64,000 nt of DNA from Cognatiluteimonas sedimenti (GTDB lineage: Bacteria; Pseudomonadota; Gammaproteobacteria; Xanthomonadales; Xanthomonadaceae), in NCBI RefSeq assembly GCF_022808325.1, contig NZ_JALGCL010000001.1, positions 601,780-665,779 on the forward strand. The letters run 5' to 3'. The notes beneath the pieces were generated by a model, which saw only the letters and a list, made by a program, of their open reading frames with translations, searched no databases and was not told the DNA's origin. Below are positions 40,701 to 58,805 of this stretch, one piece after another. Both the position numbers and the translations under genes were made by a program. Each line of letters starts with the position of its first letter. Position 1 is the first letter of the stretch.

Positions 40701-42710
40701 GTAGTTCCAGTGGTAGTCGCGGAGCTCGCGCACCAGCGTGACCTTCAGGCCCTTTCCGGGGCGCGGCCTGCCGTCGTTGCCCACGCGCACCAGTTCGAAG
40801 CCGGCGTTGCCGTTGCTGTCGGTGCCCTCCGCGTCGTCGAACAGGGGACGCAGGCCGACCAGCGCCGGCGTCGGCCACATCACCCGCTTCAACGAGCGGT
40901 TGACGCTGCGGCCGCCGGTTTCGTACAGGCTCCCGGAGACGACCACCGCTACCGGCGTGGCCGCTTTGACTTCATCCGGGAGCGGGATGTCCTGCACCAA
41001 CCTGCCGGCGTCATCGAGCTTGGCGTCGATGACGTCCTTCGCCTCCCGCGGCAGTTCCACGGTGGGATCGCCGAAGAAGTAGCCGGGCAGCTGCTCGAGC
41101 GGATGCTGCTCCACCGCCACCGCGAGCTTGGCGCTGAAGCGGTTGCCCGCGGCCGGCGCGCCATAGAGGTAGGCACCGGTGGCTTCCAGGCGGAACGGCT
41201 GCCCGGGTGCGAGCACGGCATCGGCGGTCGCCAGTTCGAGCTTCATGCGCTCGGGCAGGAATTCCTCGATCCGCAGCGTCATGCCTTCGACCGCTTCCGC
41301 GCTGCCCGGATCGGTGCGGAACTCGACCCGCCAGCGCCCGGTCGGCGCGTCGACGGGAATCGTCTTCTCGAACCGGAAGTACCCCAGTTCCCCGGGCTCG
41401 ATGCGGCTGTCGAGGAAGGTCTTGCCGTCGGGCTGCTTGAGCCGCACGAACAGCGGCTGCGCGCCCTTGCCCTTCGCGGCGACCGGCTTGCCATCCTGGT
41501 CGCGGAACAGGGCCGACACCCGCACCGTCTCGCCCGGCCGGTACAGGTCCCGCCCCGACCACGCGAACACGTCGAACCACGCCGATTCGCGGCCGGCGAC
41601 GGCGAACTCCGAGAGGTCCAGCGCCGGCTGGTTGAACGGCAGCAGCGACACGTCGCTGCCTTGCCGCGCCACCAGCACGTGTCCCGATTGCAGCGTGTAG
41701 TTCAGCAGCGCATTGCCGTTGCGGTCGGTTTCGCCCTTGAGGAAGGTGCCGCCCTTCGGGCCGAGGATCCGCAGCTCGACGCCAGCGGCCGCGCCGCCGC
41801 TGCGCAACGAAGCCACGTGCACGTACAGCTTGTCCTTGTACGCACGCGCGTGCAGCCCGAGGTCGCTGACGGTGAAGAACGTGGTCTCGAACTGGTCCTG
41901 GAACTGCCCTGCCCGCTTCATCACCGCGAAATACAGCCCGGGCTCCTGCAGTTCCGGGATGTCCTGCACCGGCAGGTAGGTCAGCGCACGCTCGTTGCGC
42001 TTGCCGTCGAGGACGAAGCGGTTCACGTAAACCGACTTCGCCAGCTTCGACAGCGGCACCTGTTCGTTGTAGTCCCGCTCCAGTTCCCAACTGCCGCGCC
42101 GACCACCGCGCTGGAACTCGCTGAAGAACCGGGGCAGCGACTTCTCCTCCACCCGCAGGAACTCGACGTCGACGTCCTCGACGTTGACCGACACCACCGG
42201 CAGGCCGCGCGACTCCCGGGCCGGCAGCACGCTGCCCTGCGACGCGAAGCCCACCGCCGGGTCGAGTTCGCCGGTGAACACCTTCTGCTCGAGATCCCGG
42301 CCGAGCCGGGTGCCGTCGGCGGCGGTCAGCGCGCCGGAAATGCGCAAGGTGTAATGCCTGTTGGGCTCCACGAACGGGAAGCGCAGCGTCTTGCCGTCCT
42401 TGTCCAAGGACCAACTGCTCTTCTCGGCCATCGGCTCGGCGAAGGTCAGCAGGCTATCGAAGTCCTGGGTACCCACCAGCGGCCGCGAGAACTCCAGCGC
42501 GATGGCGAGGGCATCGCGTCCCTGGTCCGGATAGGCGCGCAGCAGCGCGAAACCGGTGACCTTCGCGCGTTCGGCCTTGACCGGCTCGCCGCTGGGTTCG
42601 GGAAGTTGCCCGTGCGGATCGCGCTGGCAGGCCGCCATGCCCACCGCGAGCAGTGCGACGAAGGCCCACCTGGCCACGGCTGCGGCCAACACGAAGTCGC
42701 GCTTGCGCAT
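37785..42710 (-). CDS. Bacterial alpha-2-macroglobulin lipoprotein
   Basis: A large periplasmic protease trap, 1,641 residues, anchored as a lipoprotein (lipobox GMAAC, Cys28). It contains MG-type beta domains along its length, the bait region in the middle, and the reactive thioester motif CAEQ with Cys1167, Glu1169 and Gln1170 (YPYGCAEQTTSKGY). An alpha-helical thioester domain and receptor-like C-terminal domain follow. The thioester is intact, so covalent capture of proteases is expected. The ATG at 42710 is chosen because GGGGGA lies 8 bases upstream; ATG 42719 is an alternative. Pairs with pbpC downstream. A TATACT box at 42735-42740 may be its own promoter, since the gyrA terminator lies upstream. 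Confidence 0.94.
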   Translation of the reverse strand: MRKRDFVLAAAVARWAFVALLAVGMAACQRDPHGQLPEPSGEPVKAERAKVTGFALLRAYPDQGRDALAIALEFSRPLVGTQDFDSLLTFAEPMAEKSSWSLDKDGKTLRFPFVEPNRHYTLRISGALTAADGTRLGRDLEQKVFTGELDPAVGFASQGSVLPARESRGLPVVSVNVEDVDVEFLRVEEKSLPRFFSEFQRGGRRGSWELERDYNEQVPLSKLAKSVYVNRFVLDGKRNERALTYLPVQDIPELQEPGLYFAVMKRAGQFQDQFETTFFTVSDLGLHARAYKDKLYVHVASLRSGGAAAGVELRILGPKGGTFLKGETDRNGNALLNYTLQSGHVLVARQGSDVSLLPFNQPALDLSEFAVAGRESAWFDVFAWSGRDLYRPGETVRVSALFRDQDGKPVAAKGKGAQPLFVRLKQPDGKTFLDSRIEPGELGYFRFEKTIPVDAPTGRWRVEFRTDPGSAEAVEGMTLRIEEFLPERMKLELATADAVLAPGQPFRLEATGAYLYGAPAAGNRFSAKLAVAVEQHPLEQLPGYFFGDPTVELPREAKDVIDAKLDDAGRLVQDIPLPDEVKAATPVAVVVSGSLYETGGRSVNRSLKRVMWPTPALVGLRPLFDDAEGTDSNGNAGFELVRVGNDGRPRPGKGLKVTLVRELRDYHWNYDEDGGWDYDFTRRFENVETRTVDSAATATRLDFLVEWGEYRVDVLDPATGLTMRYPFRAGWSWDDQNRGLDARPDKVKLSLDRTGYKAGDTLKATVTPPHPGKGVLLVESDKLLYVQEIDVEADGSTFEIPVTGEWERHDVYVTALVFRGGSAPSKVTPARAVGVAWVPMDRKARRVAVGLEAPPMMRPGQPLRVTVSVPQLAGQRAFATVSAVDVGILNITRFPVPDANKHFFAQRRLGVDAYDLYGRVIESFEGGMARLRFGGDMALEALPQARRPTSRVQTVDLFAGPVKLDARGNAHVELPVPDFNGTLRVSALVYSADRYGNRDVETVVRAPIVAEASLPRVLAPGDRSTVTLDLTNFTGKGGDFKVRVDGIGPVAIGDSARSAKIAVEGKSTLSFPLTAQSGYGTANVRVRVEGNGFKVDRRYDLPVRPAWPGVLRARTRVLDAPGPIPLGADFAAGLMPGSVNARMTVSAIPPIPFASALQGALDYPYGCAEQTTSKGYAALLLDPATAKMLGATGLDAGTRRARMEGAFGRLASMQVGSGHFSMWGDDDYVNPGLTPYVAEFLLDAREGGFQVPENLLQKALQRLNESLLAGGDEFYGHDHRSHLKFAYQAHAGYVLARVNRAPLGTLRALYDNERRNTLTGLPLVQLGLALAMQGDKARGGKAIAEGFAFKGDRPGYLGDYGSPLRDSALMIALTHERGYAKPAYDAHAIELGRELDARRDSGWLYLSTQEQVALARLGKALAAGQDKRVSGTWHVGGAEDATAPAKIVGRRFDYDTLARGVRFDAEGAPPLYASQEVAGVPRSAPAPDFRDLKVERKWYGIDGKAWKPGALKEGEALIVGLSITADRDMPDALLTDLLPAGLEVENFNLGDAKQWADVVVDGIDITDRANAAEVLHEEYRDDRYVAALKLRAGNRARVFYLVRAVTPGTYTAPPPLVEDMYRPQLRGVGRAVPASITVVQP

Positions 42711-42734
42711 CAGGTCCATCCCCCGTTTGCCGGG

Positions 42735-42740
42735 AGTATA
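42735..42740 (-). promoter_or_regulatory. Possible -10 box of the alpha-2-macroglobulin-pbpC operon
   Basis: TATACT on the minus strand, ending 25 bases upstream of the start codon at 42710. No clear -35 hexamer at 16-18 bases. It lies just after the gyrA terminator, which makes an independent promoter here necessary. Confidence 0.4.
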
Positions 42741-42856
42741 AGGCGGCGGCCATGCCTTTCCGCGATGGCGTGTGGTCCGTGGAGCGCTTGCGGGCGCTGC
42801 CCGGCCCGCCGCTCCCAGGCATCGGCGAAGCGTGGCTTTGCGGGAACCGGCGGCAG

Positions 42857-42895
42857 GAAAAAGAAGACCCGGCATCGCGGGCGCGAGTGCCGGGC
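42857..42895 (-). terminator. Intrinsic terminator of gyrA
   Basis: CCCGGCA (42868-42874) and TGCCGGG (42888-42894) pair, with TCGCG/CGCGA pairing inside. Reading on the minus strand the stem is followed by TCTTCTTTTTCC. It lies 24 bases after the gyrA stop. Confidence 0.8.
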
Positions 42896-42918
42896 CTTCC
42901 ACTGCCTGGAAGCCAGGA

Positions 42919-45513
<2,595 letters not shown>

Positions 45514-45631
45514 CGGGATTCCGTTGCTGTGCGGTGGGTTTCAGGCCGGCCCGGGCCACGGCCGACGCGAGCGACAGGCCCTGCGGCGAGTCCCCCTGTG
45601 GCGTGGATCGGGGCTGGCGAAACGACGGCAA

Positions 45632-45640
45632 ATCATACCA
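45632..45640 (-). promoter_or_regulatory. Extended -10 element upstream of gyrA
   Basis: TGGTATGAT on the minus strand (TG-N-TATGAT). The -35 region is weak (TGCAGG at 17 bases). It predicts a leader of about 115 bases for gyrA. Supported by sequence match only. Confidence 0.45.
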
Positions 45641-45736
45641 CGGAACCGCGCCTCCCTGCAGGCCGATTCCCCGCAGGAAACAGCCACTTACAGTCGTTTT
45701 CCGGGACGCTGCCGAGGCTGCGCACGGGCGTCCGCT

Positions 45737-46810
<1,074 letters not shown>

Positions 46811-46942
46811 CGGCGCATTATGCCGTCGCGGGCATTTGCCAAGCCATTCCGGGGCAATCCCGCATCACCAGCCGTGCACTGCAAGGATGTCCGCGCGGCC
46901 TGAGGTTGCGCCCTGCCCACCTGTTGCCTAGGCTTGATCGAC

Positions 46943-48634
46943 ATGCCGCACCCGATGCGCACCCGCTATCTGCTGGGTTTCGGCCTCGCCACCGGGATCA
47001 TGGTGCTGGTGGGGGCATCGATCATGCTCGCCACGCAGCGCTTCCGCGCCGATACCCAATGGGTGTCCCACAGCCAGGAAGTCATTGGGCGGCTGGCCCA
47101 GATCCGCGCCACCCTGCTGGACGGGATCTCCACCCAGCGCAGCTACCTGCTGACAGGCAACCAGGCCTATCGCGACCAGTACCAGGCGGTGCGTCCGGAA
47201 ATCCGCGCCGAAGTCGCCAGGCTCGCTTCCCTGTTGGCCGACAACCCGGCGCAGTCGCAGCGTGCATCCCGGCTGGGCGACCTGATCGACAAGCGCCTGG
47301 ATTCGGCGAGCGAGGCCGTGCGGGTCTATGACGATGCCGGCCTGGTCGACGCGCAGCGCTACCTGGGCAGGAACCGCGGCTACGAATTGATGTTGGGCAT
47401 CCAGCAGCTGATGGCGCAGATGCAGGACGACGAGCAGCGCCTTCTCGCGCAACGCAGTCGCGATTCGGCCCGCAGCGCCAACATCCTGATGGTGCTGGGC
47501 GCGCTGGGCATCCCGCTGAGCCTGCTGATCATGTGGGCGATCTACGCCCAGCTCTCGCGTGAAGTCCGCGAGCGCGAGGCCGCCCAGGCCAAGGCCGAGG
47601 ACCTCAACCAGGACCTCGGCCGCAGCGTGTCCGGGCTGGAGCGCGCGACCAGCGACCTGCGCGAGATCGGCCACTACGCAGGGCTGCTGCAGGGCTGCCG
47701 CCACGTCCCCGAGGCACTGGAGGTCACCCGCGTCGCCCTGGGCAGGCTGCTGCCGGACGTGGCCGGCACCGTGTACCTGCTGCGGGCTTCGCAGGATTAC
47801 GCCGAGGCCGAGATCTGCTGGGGCGAGCACCTGGCGCCGGCGCACGCGCTGTTGCTGCCGCAGGAGTGCTGGGCGCTGCGCCGGGTGCAGCCGCATTTCG
47901 TCCACGATGTCCACGGCGGCAATGCCTGCAGCCACCTGGACCAGCCCGCCGCCGGCGTCGCCGTCGCCACCGCCTGCCTGCCCTTGAGCGCGCAGAACCT
48001 CAGCCTGGGCTTCATCTACCTATCCGCCCCGGGGCCGGGGCCGATCGCGCGCATGGAGATCGCCAGCGCCGCCGCCGAACAACTGTCGCTGGCGCTCGGC
48101 AACCTGCGGTTGCAGGAAACCCTGCGCCAGCAATCGATCCGCGACGCGCTCACCGGCCTCTACAACCGGCGCTACCTGGAGGAGTCGCTGCCGCGGGAGC
48201 TGAGCCGATGCGAACGGCGAAAGCTGCCGCTGGCACTGCTGATGCTCGACCTCGACCACTTCAAGGCCTTCAACGACGCGCACGGCCACGACGGGGGCGA
48301 CGCCCTGCTCGCGGGGTTCGGCCGCCTGTTGCTGGCCAGTTGCCGCGGCGAGGACATCCCCTGTCGCTATGGTGGCGAGGAGTTCATCCTGATCCTGCCC
48401 GAAGCCGACCTCCGCACCGCGACGCACCGCGCCGAAGAGATCCGGACCGCGCTCGAGGCGATGACCGTGCCGCACCTGCAACGCACCATCGGCGGCAGCA
48501 CCGTGTCGATCGGGATCGCGCTGTTCCCGCAGCATGCCGGCACGGGCGACGAACTCAAGCGCATGGCCGATGCCGCGCTCTACCGCGCCAAGCGCAACGG
48601 CCGCAACCGGGTCGAGGTTGCGGGCGCGGCGTAA
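46943..48634 (+). CDS. Membrane diguanylate cyclase: CHASE3-GAF-GGDEF
   Basis: Synthesises cyclic di-GMP in response to a periplasmic or membrane signal. The 563-residue product has helix TM1 (RTRYLLGFGLATGIMVLVGASIMLA), a CHASE3-like helical sensor (TLLDGISTQRSYLLTG, about 30-170), TM2 (ILMVLGALGIPLSLLIMWAIYA), a coiled coil, and a GAF-type domain (about 240-385, with QECWALRRVQPHFV and ACSHLDQP). The GGDEF domain follows, starting at RDALTGLYNRRYLEESL. The active site is GGEEF at 477-481 and the RxxD inhibitory site (Arg468-Asp471) is intact, so product feedback is expected. ATG 46943 is chosen; ATG 46955 is possible. The neighbours are unrelated housekeeping genes. Confidence 0.92.
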   Translation: MPHPMRTRYLLGFGLATGIMVLVGASIMLATQRFRADTQWVSHSQEVIGRLAQIRATLLDGISTQRSYLLTGNQAYRDQYQAVRPEIRAEVARLASLLADNPAQSQRASRLGDLIDKRLDSASEAVRVYDDAGLVDAQRYLGRNRGYELMLGIQQLMAQMQDDEQRLLAQRSRDSARSANILMVLGALGIPLSLLIMWAIYAQLSREVREREAAQAKAEDLNQDLGRSVSGLERATSDLREIGHYAGLLQGCRHVPEALEVTRVALGRLLPDVAGTVYLLRASQDYAEAEICWGEHLAPAHALLLPQECWALRRVQPHFVHDVHGGNACSHLDQPAAGVAVATACLPLSAQNLSLGFIYLSAPGPGPIARMEIASAAAEQLSLALGNLRLQETLRQQSIRDALTGLYNRRYLEESLPRELSRCERRKLPLALLMLDLDHFKAFNDAHGHDGGDALLAGFGRLLLASCRGEDIPCRYGGEEFILILPEADLRTATHRAEEIRTALEAMTVPHLQRTIGGSTVSIGIALFPQHAGTGDELKRMADAALYRAKRNGRNRVEVAGAA

Positions 48635-48637
48635 GGA

Positions 48638-49612
48638 TCAGGCGCGGGCGAAGTCGAACGCCAGCACGTCGGCGATGCGCCCGCTGCCGGCCATCGCCAT
48701 CAGCAGGCGGTCCAGCCCCAGGGCGACGCCGGCGCACGGCGGCAGTCCCGCCTGCATCGCGGCCAGCAGGCGCTGGTCGATCGGCGGGACGACGGCGCCG
48801 CGGTGTTGGCGTCGCTGCTGGTCGCGTTCGAAGCGCGCGCGTTGCTCATCGGCATCGGTGAGTTCGTGGTAGCCGTTCGCCAGTTCCAGCGGGCCGAGGT
48901 ACAGCTCGAAGCGTTCGGCCACCAGGGCATCGCCATCCCGCCGCACACGCGCGAGCGCGCACTGCGAAGCCGGATAGTCGTACACGGCGAGCATGCGATG
49001 CGGCGGGAAACCGGGTTGCAGGCGATGGGTCATCAGCAGGTCGAGCCAGTCGTCGCGGCCGAGTCCGCTCGGTTCGATCGCGACGTCGCCGAGGGCTGCG
49101 CGCAATGCCGCCTCGTCCGCGGTGAACGGATCCAGCCCCAGTCGCTGCCGGTACAGCTCGCGATACGCGATGGATTCCAACCGGGCGTCGCGCCCCGCCA
49201 GCGCCAGCGCGGCTTGCACCAGCTCCGCGGTTTCCTGCAGCAGCCGCTGGTGGTCCCAGCCGACGCGGTACCACTCCAGCATCGTGAACTCGGGATTGTG
49301 GCGGCCGCCGGCCTCGCCATCGCGAAACACCCGGCCGAGTTCGTAGCAATCGCCGACGCCGGCCGCCAGCAGGCGCTTGAGCGCATGTTCCGGCGAAGTC
49401 CGCAGCCAGCGCGTGCGCGGCGCACCATCGGTGCGGCCGGTGAACTGCAGCGAGAACGAGGCGATGTTGGGCTCGGTGTTGCCGGCGACCGAAAGGACCG
49501 GCGTCTCCACCTCGAGCACGCCACGCGCGGCGAAGAAGTCGCGAATGCGCGCATGCAGCGCCGCGCGCAGGCGGATCGCCTCCAGCGGCGCAGTGGGTCG
49601 CCAGTCAGCCAT
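48638..49612 (-). CDS. epmA: Elongation factor P beta-lysine ligase
   Basis: Class II lysyl-tRNA-synthetase paralogue that attaches (R)-beta-lysine to EF-P, easing translation of polyproline stretches. 324 residues (E. coli 325). Aminoacylase core motifs are VETPVLSVAGNTEPNI, the motif 2 region GRVFRDGEAGGRHNPEFTMLEWYR, ELANGYHELTDADEQ and the motif 3 GVALGLDRLLMAMAG. There is no anticodon-binding domain, which separates it from true LysRS. Start ATG 49612, 42 bases after ligA on the same strand. The partner epmB and efp are outside the window. Confidence 0.95.
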   Translation of the reverse strand: MADWRPTAPLEAIRLRAALHARIRDFFAARGVLEVETPVLSVAGNTEPNIASFSLQFTGRTDGAPRTRWLRTSPEHALKRLLAAGVGDCYELGRVFRDGEAGGRHNPEFTMLEWYRVGWDHQRLLQETAELVQAALALAGRDARLESIAYRELYRQRLGLDPFTADEAALRAALGDVAIEPSGLGRDDWLDLLMTHRLQPGFPPHRMLAVYDYPASQCALARVRRDGDALVAERFELYLGPLELANGYHELTDADEQRARFERDQQRRQHRGAVVPPIDQRLLAAMQAGLPPCAGVALGLDRLLMAMAGSGRIADVLAFDFARA

Positions 49613-49654
49613 GGAAGATCGCTGCCATAGGCGCCGTGCTTATGCGTGCGCCAC

Positions 49655-52015
<2,361 letters not shown>

Positions 52016-52123
52016 CTAGGGCACCGCGCGTGTTGCCGATGCAGGGTCCGGACTACTCAGCGGCAGGCGATGCGGGACGCCGGGGACACCGCATTCCGGA
52101 GAGGACCAGCGCAACCTGGCGGT

Positions 52124-52203
52124 TTGTAGGAGCGGCTTCAGCCGCGAGCTGTTGTCGCGCCATTCGTGGGGCAAGAAGCTCGCGGCTGAAGCCGCTCCCA
52201 CAA
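52124..52203. repeat. REP-like 27-bp inverted repeat, second copy
   Basis: The left arm 52124-52150 and right arm 52177-52203 are complementary apart from one position (A52128), with a 26-base loop. The arms are the same sequence as those at 8613-8684, while the loop differs. It lies between the zipA stop and the ligA start, genes read in the same direction, so it could reduce read-through. Confidence 0.85.
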
Positions 52204-52280
52204 CGGGCGCTCCCCACACGGTCGCTGCCACGCGAGCCGGTGCGGACGAGCCCCCCCCACCGATGTCACTCGCGCAGCGG

Positions 52281-53000
52281 CTACCAGCGCGGGGAACGGG
52301 TGATCGGCGGCGCTTCGTGCTGGCGGTCGTAGGCGCGCAGTTCGTCGCGCAGGTGCTGGATGCGCTGGCGGCCGAGCGCGTTGCGCGACTCGTCCAGCAC
52401 CACGCCGTCGAGCAGTTCGGCCATGCGTTGCGCGGTGGGCAGCATCATTTCCCAGCCATCCAGCGCCGGCAGCGGTGCCGGCAGGGTCAGGAAGAAGGCG
52501 ATCGCCGGTGTTTCCAGCGACTGGATCGTGGCCATCTCGAAGCTGCCCGGCTTCATGATGTTGGCGACGCTGAACACCGGGCCGCGCTCGGGATGGCCCT
52601 CGACCAGGCGGTGGAACACGTTCATGTGGCCGTAGGTCAGGCCGGTCTTTTCGGCGGCCACGACGATGTCCGGACCGCGCAGCATTTCGCCGGCGCGCGC
52701 GGCGATGTACAGGGTCACGATCTTGTCGAAGTCCTCGCTGGCGCGGCGACCGAGGTCGCTGCTGGCGGCGCCGCCGGGCAGCTCCATCTCCGACTGCAGC
52801 GCGGCATCGCCATGGCCCTGGGCGAGTTCGTTTTCCAGCTCTTCGCCGATGGTGGGTTCGACGCGCCGTCCATCGCCGCGGCCGCCTTCGATGCGGCGCC
52901 CCTGCCCTGGCCGGCGCGGGCGGCCGAAGAAATAGATCGCGGCCATCAACAGCACACCCGCGATCACGATCCCGGTACGCAGCATCCACACGTCGGACAT
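52281..53000 (-). CDS. zipA: Cell division protein ZipA
   Basis: Inner-membrane anchor that tethers FtsZ at the division site. 239 residues (E. coli 328). The short periplasmic N-terminus and one membrane helix (IVIAGVLLMAAIYFFG, about 10-25) precede a charged linker, much shorter than in E. coli. The C-terminal FtsZ-binding domain (about 95-235) has DKIVTLYIAARAGEMLRGPDIV, GHMNVFHR and MMLPTAQRMAELLDGVVLDESRN. Start ATG 53000 with an AGGGAG site. It lies 46 bases after smc on the same strand; the smc-zipA-ligA order is common in gammaproteobacteria lacking MukB. Confidence 0.93.
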   Translation of the reverse strand: MSDVWMLRTGIVIAGVLLMAAIYFFGRPRRPGQGRRIEGGRGDGRRVEPTIGEELENELAQGHGDAALQSEMELPGGAASSDLGRRASEDFDKIVTLYIAARAGEMLRGPDIVVAAEKTGLTYGHMNVFHRLVEGHPERGPVFSVANIMKPGSFEMATIQSLETPAIAFFLTLPAPLPALDGWEMMLPTAQRMAELLDGVVLDESRNALGRQRIQHLRDELRAYDRQHEAPPITRSPRW

Positions 53001-53046
53001 CGTCGTCTCCCTGCTGGGTAAGATCCTGCTGTGTAAGGTCCGGCGC

Positions 53047-56550
<3,504 letters not shown>

Positions 56551-57068
56551 GCGGCGGTCGTCGGGGCCCGGCAACGACGGGCGTCAGGCCCGTGTTGCAG
56601 TCAGTTGAAATGGTTGAGGTATCGCATGCAAGCCGTTGATCCGTCTTGCTGCGCCATGGCGCGAACGCCATGCTTCCGGGCGAGTATAGCGGGCCGACCG
56701 GGCAACGTCCGCGCCGCGCTGCCGGCGCGCAACGTCAAGCCGGCGCGCGGGGACCGCTTCCACCGTGCACCGGCGCGCGCGGCACGCGTGGCCGGCATTT
56801 CGTGACGCAGCCTGCGCATCGGGCCTCGCGCCGTGCAGCCGCGGGCCGTGCAGCCTGCGTGCTTTGCTATCGTGCCCCTTCCTGCCCGTTGCGGCAGCGC
56901 GCCCAGGGAAAGGCGCGCCGGCAGGGCAACCCGATCGCCACGCACTGGATGCAACCTGGACGATTCCCGCCTGACTGACCTCGGTTCAAGGATCCACGTG
57001 CACGCCCCGAAGACGCCGGCCCGCAGCACCGATCCGGACACGGCGCACCGATCGCACCGGTGCCGCGG
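56551..57068. other. Divergent intergenic region between smc and glk
   Basis: 518 bases without a supported gene. TATACT on the minus strand at 56683-56688 is a plausible -10 box for smc. GCCGTGCAGCC is repeated at 56830-56840 and 56845-56855. No clear promoter for glk was found, and short frames here have the composition of shadows. Confidence 0.5.
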
Positions 57069-58058
57069 ATGAGCGACAACCGCGTCCTGCTCGCCGACAT
57101 CGGCGGCACCAACGCGCGCTTCGCGCTGGCCGACCCTGACGCGCCGATGCCACTGCTGGCGGACAGCATCCATGGGTACGCGGTCGATGCCTTCGGTTCG
57201 CTGGCCGAGGCTGCCCGGCACTACCTCGATGCCACCGGGGGGCGTGCGTCGAGCGGCATCTTCGCGGTCGCCGGGCGCGTGGACGGCGGCATGGCGCGCA
57301 TGACCAACCACCCCTGGGTGGTTTCGCGCGACCGCCTGCGCCAGGCGCTCGGGCTGGACGACGTGGCCCTGGTCAACGACTTCGTCGCGCAGGCGATGGC
57401 GGTGCGGCTGCTGCGGCAGGACGACGTGGCGGCAATCGGCACGCCCGCCGGCCCCCCCGCTGGCGATGGTGCGCGGACCTGGGCCGTGCTCGGCCCGGGT
57501 ACCGGCCTGGGCATCGGCGCGCTGCTGGTCCGCGATGGCCATGGCTTCGCGCTCGCCACGGAGGGCGGCCATGCCGGCTTCGCCCCAGGCACCACGGAGG
57601 AAATCGCGATCCTGGAACGCCTGGCGGCGCGTTACGGACGCGTCTCCAACGAGCGCCTGGTCAGCGGCGCCGGCCTGGCCAACATCCATCGCGCGCTGGG
57701 CGAGATCGCCGGCCACGACCCCGGGGCATTGCAGCCGGAGGACATCACCGCGGGCGCAACTGCTGGCGACCCTCGATGCCTGCGCGCGATCGAGGTGTTC
57801 TGCGAGGTCTTCGGCGCGATTGCCGGGGACCTCGTACTGACGCTCGGCGCCTGGGATGGCGCCTACCTCAGCGGCGGCCTGGTGCCGTTGCTGCTGCCGG
57901 CGCTGCGGCGCCCGGGATTCCGCGAGCGCTTCGAGGCGAAGGGCCGCTACGCATCGGCCATGGCACGCGTGCCGACGCTGGCGGTACTGCATCCGCAGCC
58001 GGGCCTGCTCGGCACGGCGGCGCTGGCAGCCGGCGACCACCCGCGGAGGGCGGGCTGA
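57069..58058 (+). CDS. glk: Glucokinase (Glk family)
   Basis: Phosphorylates glucose with ATP, the entry step to the Entner-Doudoroff and pentose-phosphate routes. The 329-residue product has the phosphate-binding ADIGGTNARFAL (residues 9-20), the catalytic Asp104 in LVNDFVAQA, LGPGTGLGIGALL, and EGGHAGFAPGTTEE, which lines the glucose site. Start ATG 57069. The stop overlaps the pgl start (TGATG), so the two are coupled. Confidence 0.95.
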   Translation: MSDNRVLLADIGGTNARFALADPDAPMPLLADSIHGYAVDAFGSLAEAARHYLDATGGRASSGIFAVAGRVDGGMARMTNHPWVVSRDRLRQALGLDDVALVNDFVAQAMAVRLLRQDDVAAIGTPAGPPAGDGARTWAVLGPGTGLGIGALLVRDGHGFALATEGGHAGFAPGTTEEIAILERLAARYGRVSNERLVSGAGLANIHRALGEIAGHDPGALQPEDITAGATAGDPRCLRAIEVFCEVFGAIAGDLVLTLGAWDGAYLSGGLVPLLLPALRRPGFRERFEAKGRYASAMARVPTLAVLHPQPGLLGTAALAAGDHPRRAG

Positions 58059-58795
58059 TGGATCCGCAGGGCAAGGGCGCGACCCGGTCGCGGCCAGCGC
58101 CGCTGGAGTTCCACGCCTATGGCCATGGCGACCAGTGGGCCTGGGCAATCGCGGTCGCGGTGACGGCCGCGCTGCGCCGCGACCTGCTGCAGCATCCGCG
58201 CGCGCGCCTGCTGGTCTCCGGCGGCAAGACCCCCGCGCCCGTGTTCCGGGCACTGTCGAAGGCGCCGCTGGAGTGGAACCGGGTCGATGTCGCGCTGGTC
58301 GACGAGCGCTGGCTGCGTCCGGACGATCCCGACAGCAACGCGCACCTGGTGCGCGAGTGCCTGCTGCAGGAGCATGCCGCGGAGGCCCGCTTCGAAACCC
58401 TGACCCGTCCCGGCCGCAGCATCGAGGCCGCCGTCGCCGACGCCAACCTGCACGCGCGCCACCCGCCGGGCGTCGTCCTGCTGGGCATGGGCAACGACGG
58501 CCATGTCGCATCGTTGTTCCCGCGCATGCGCGACCTCGAACACGCGCTGGCCAGCCGCAACCCCTACGTCGCCGTCGATGCCAGCGGCTGCCCGGGCGCC
58601 GTGCCGTGGCCGCGCAGGATCAGCCTGACGCCCGCGGGCCTGGCGCCGGCGCACACGCGGCTGCTGCTGCTGCGCGGCCAGAGCAAGCGTGCGGTCTTCG
58701 AACGCGCGCTCGATGGCCGCGACCCGCAGGAAATGCCGGTGCGCCTCGCCTTCACCACGCCCGGCGCGGTCCTGCAAGTGTACTGGTGCCCCTGA
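58058..58795 (+). CDS. pgl: 6-phosphogluconolactonase
   Basis: Hydrolyses 6-phosphogluconolactone after glucose-6-phosphate dehydrogenase. The DevB/SOL-type enzyme has 245 residues. LLVSGGKTPAPVFRAL, DVALVDERWLRPDDPDSNAHLVRECLL and GMGNDGHVASLFP are the family signatures. ATG 58058 has GGAGG at 58045-58049 and overlaps the glk stop by one base. The zwf, edd and eda genes often clustered with it are not in the window. It converges on a LacI-type regulator with 10 bases between stops. Confidence 0.94.
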   Translation: MDPQGKGATRSRPAPLEFHAYGHGDQWAWAIAVAVTAALRRDLLQHPRARLLVSGGKTPAPVFRALSKAPLEWNRVDVALVDERWLRPDDPDSNAHLVRECLLQEHAAEARFETLTRPGRSIEAAVADANLHARHPPGVVLLGMGNDGHVASLFPRMRDLEHALASRNPYVAVDASGCPGAVPWPRRISLTPAGLAPAHTRLLLLRGQSKRAVFERALDGRDPQEMPVRLAFTTPGAVLQVYWCP

Positions 58796-58805
58796 GCGAC
58801 GCGGA

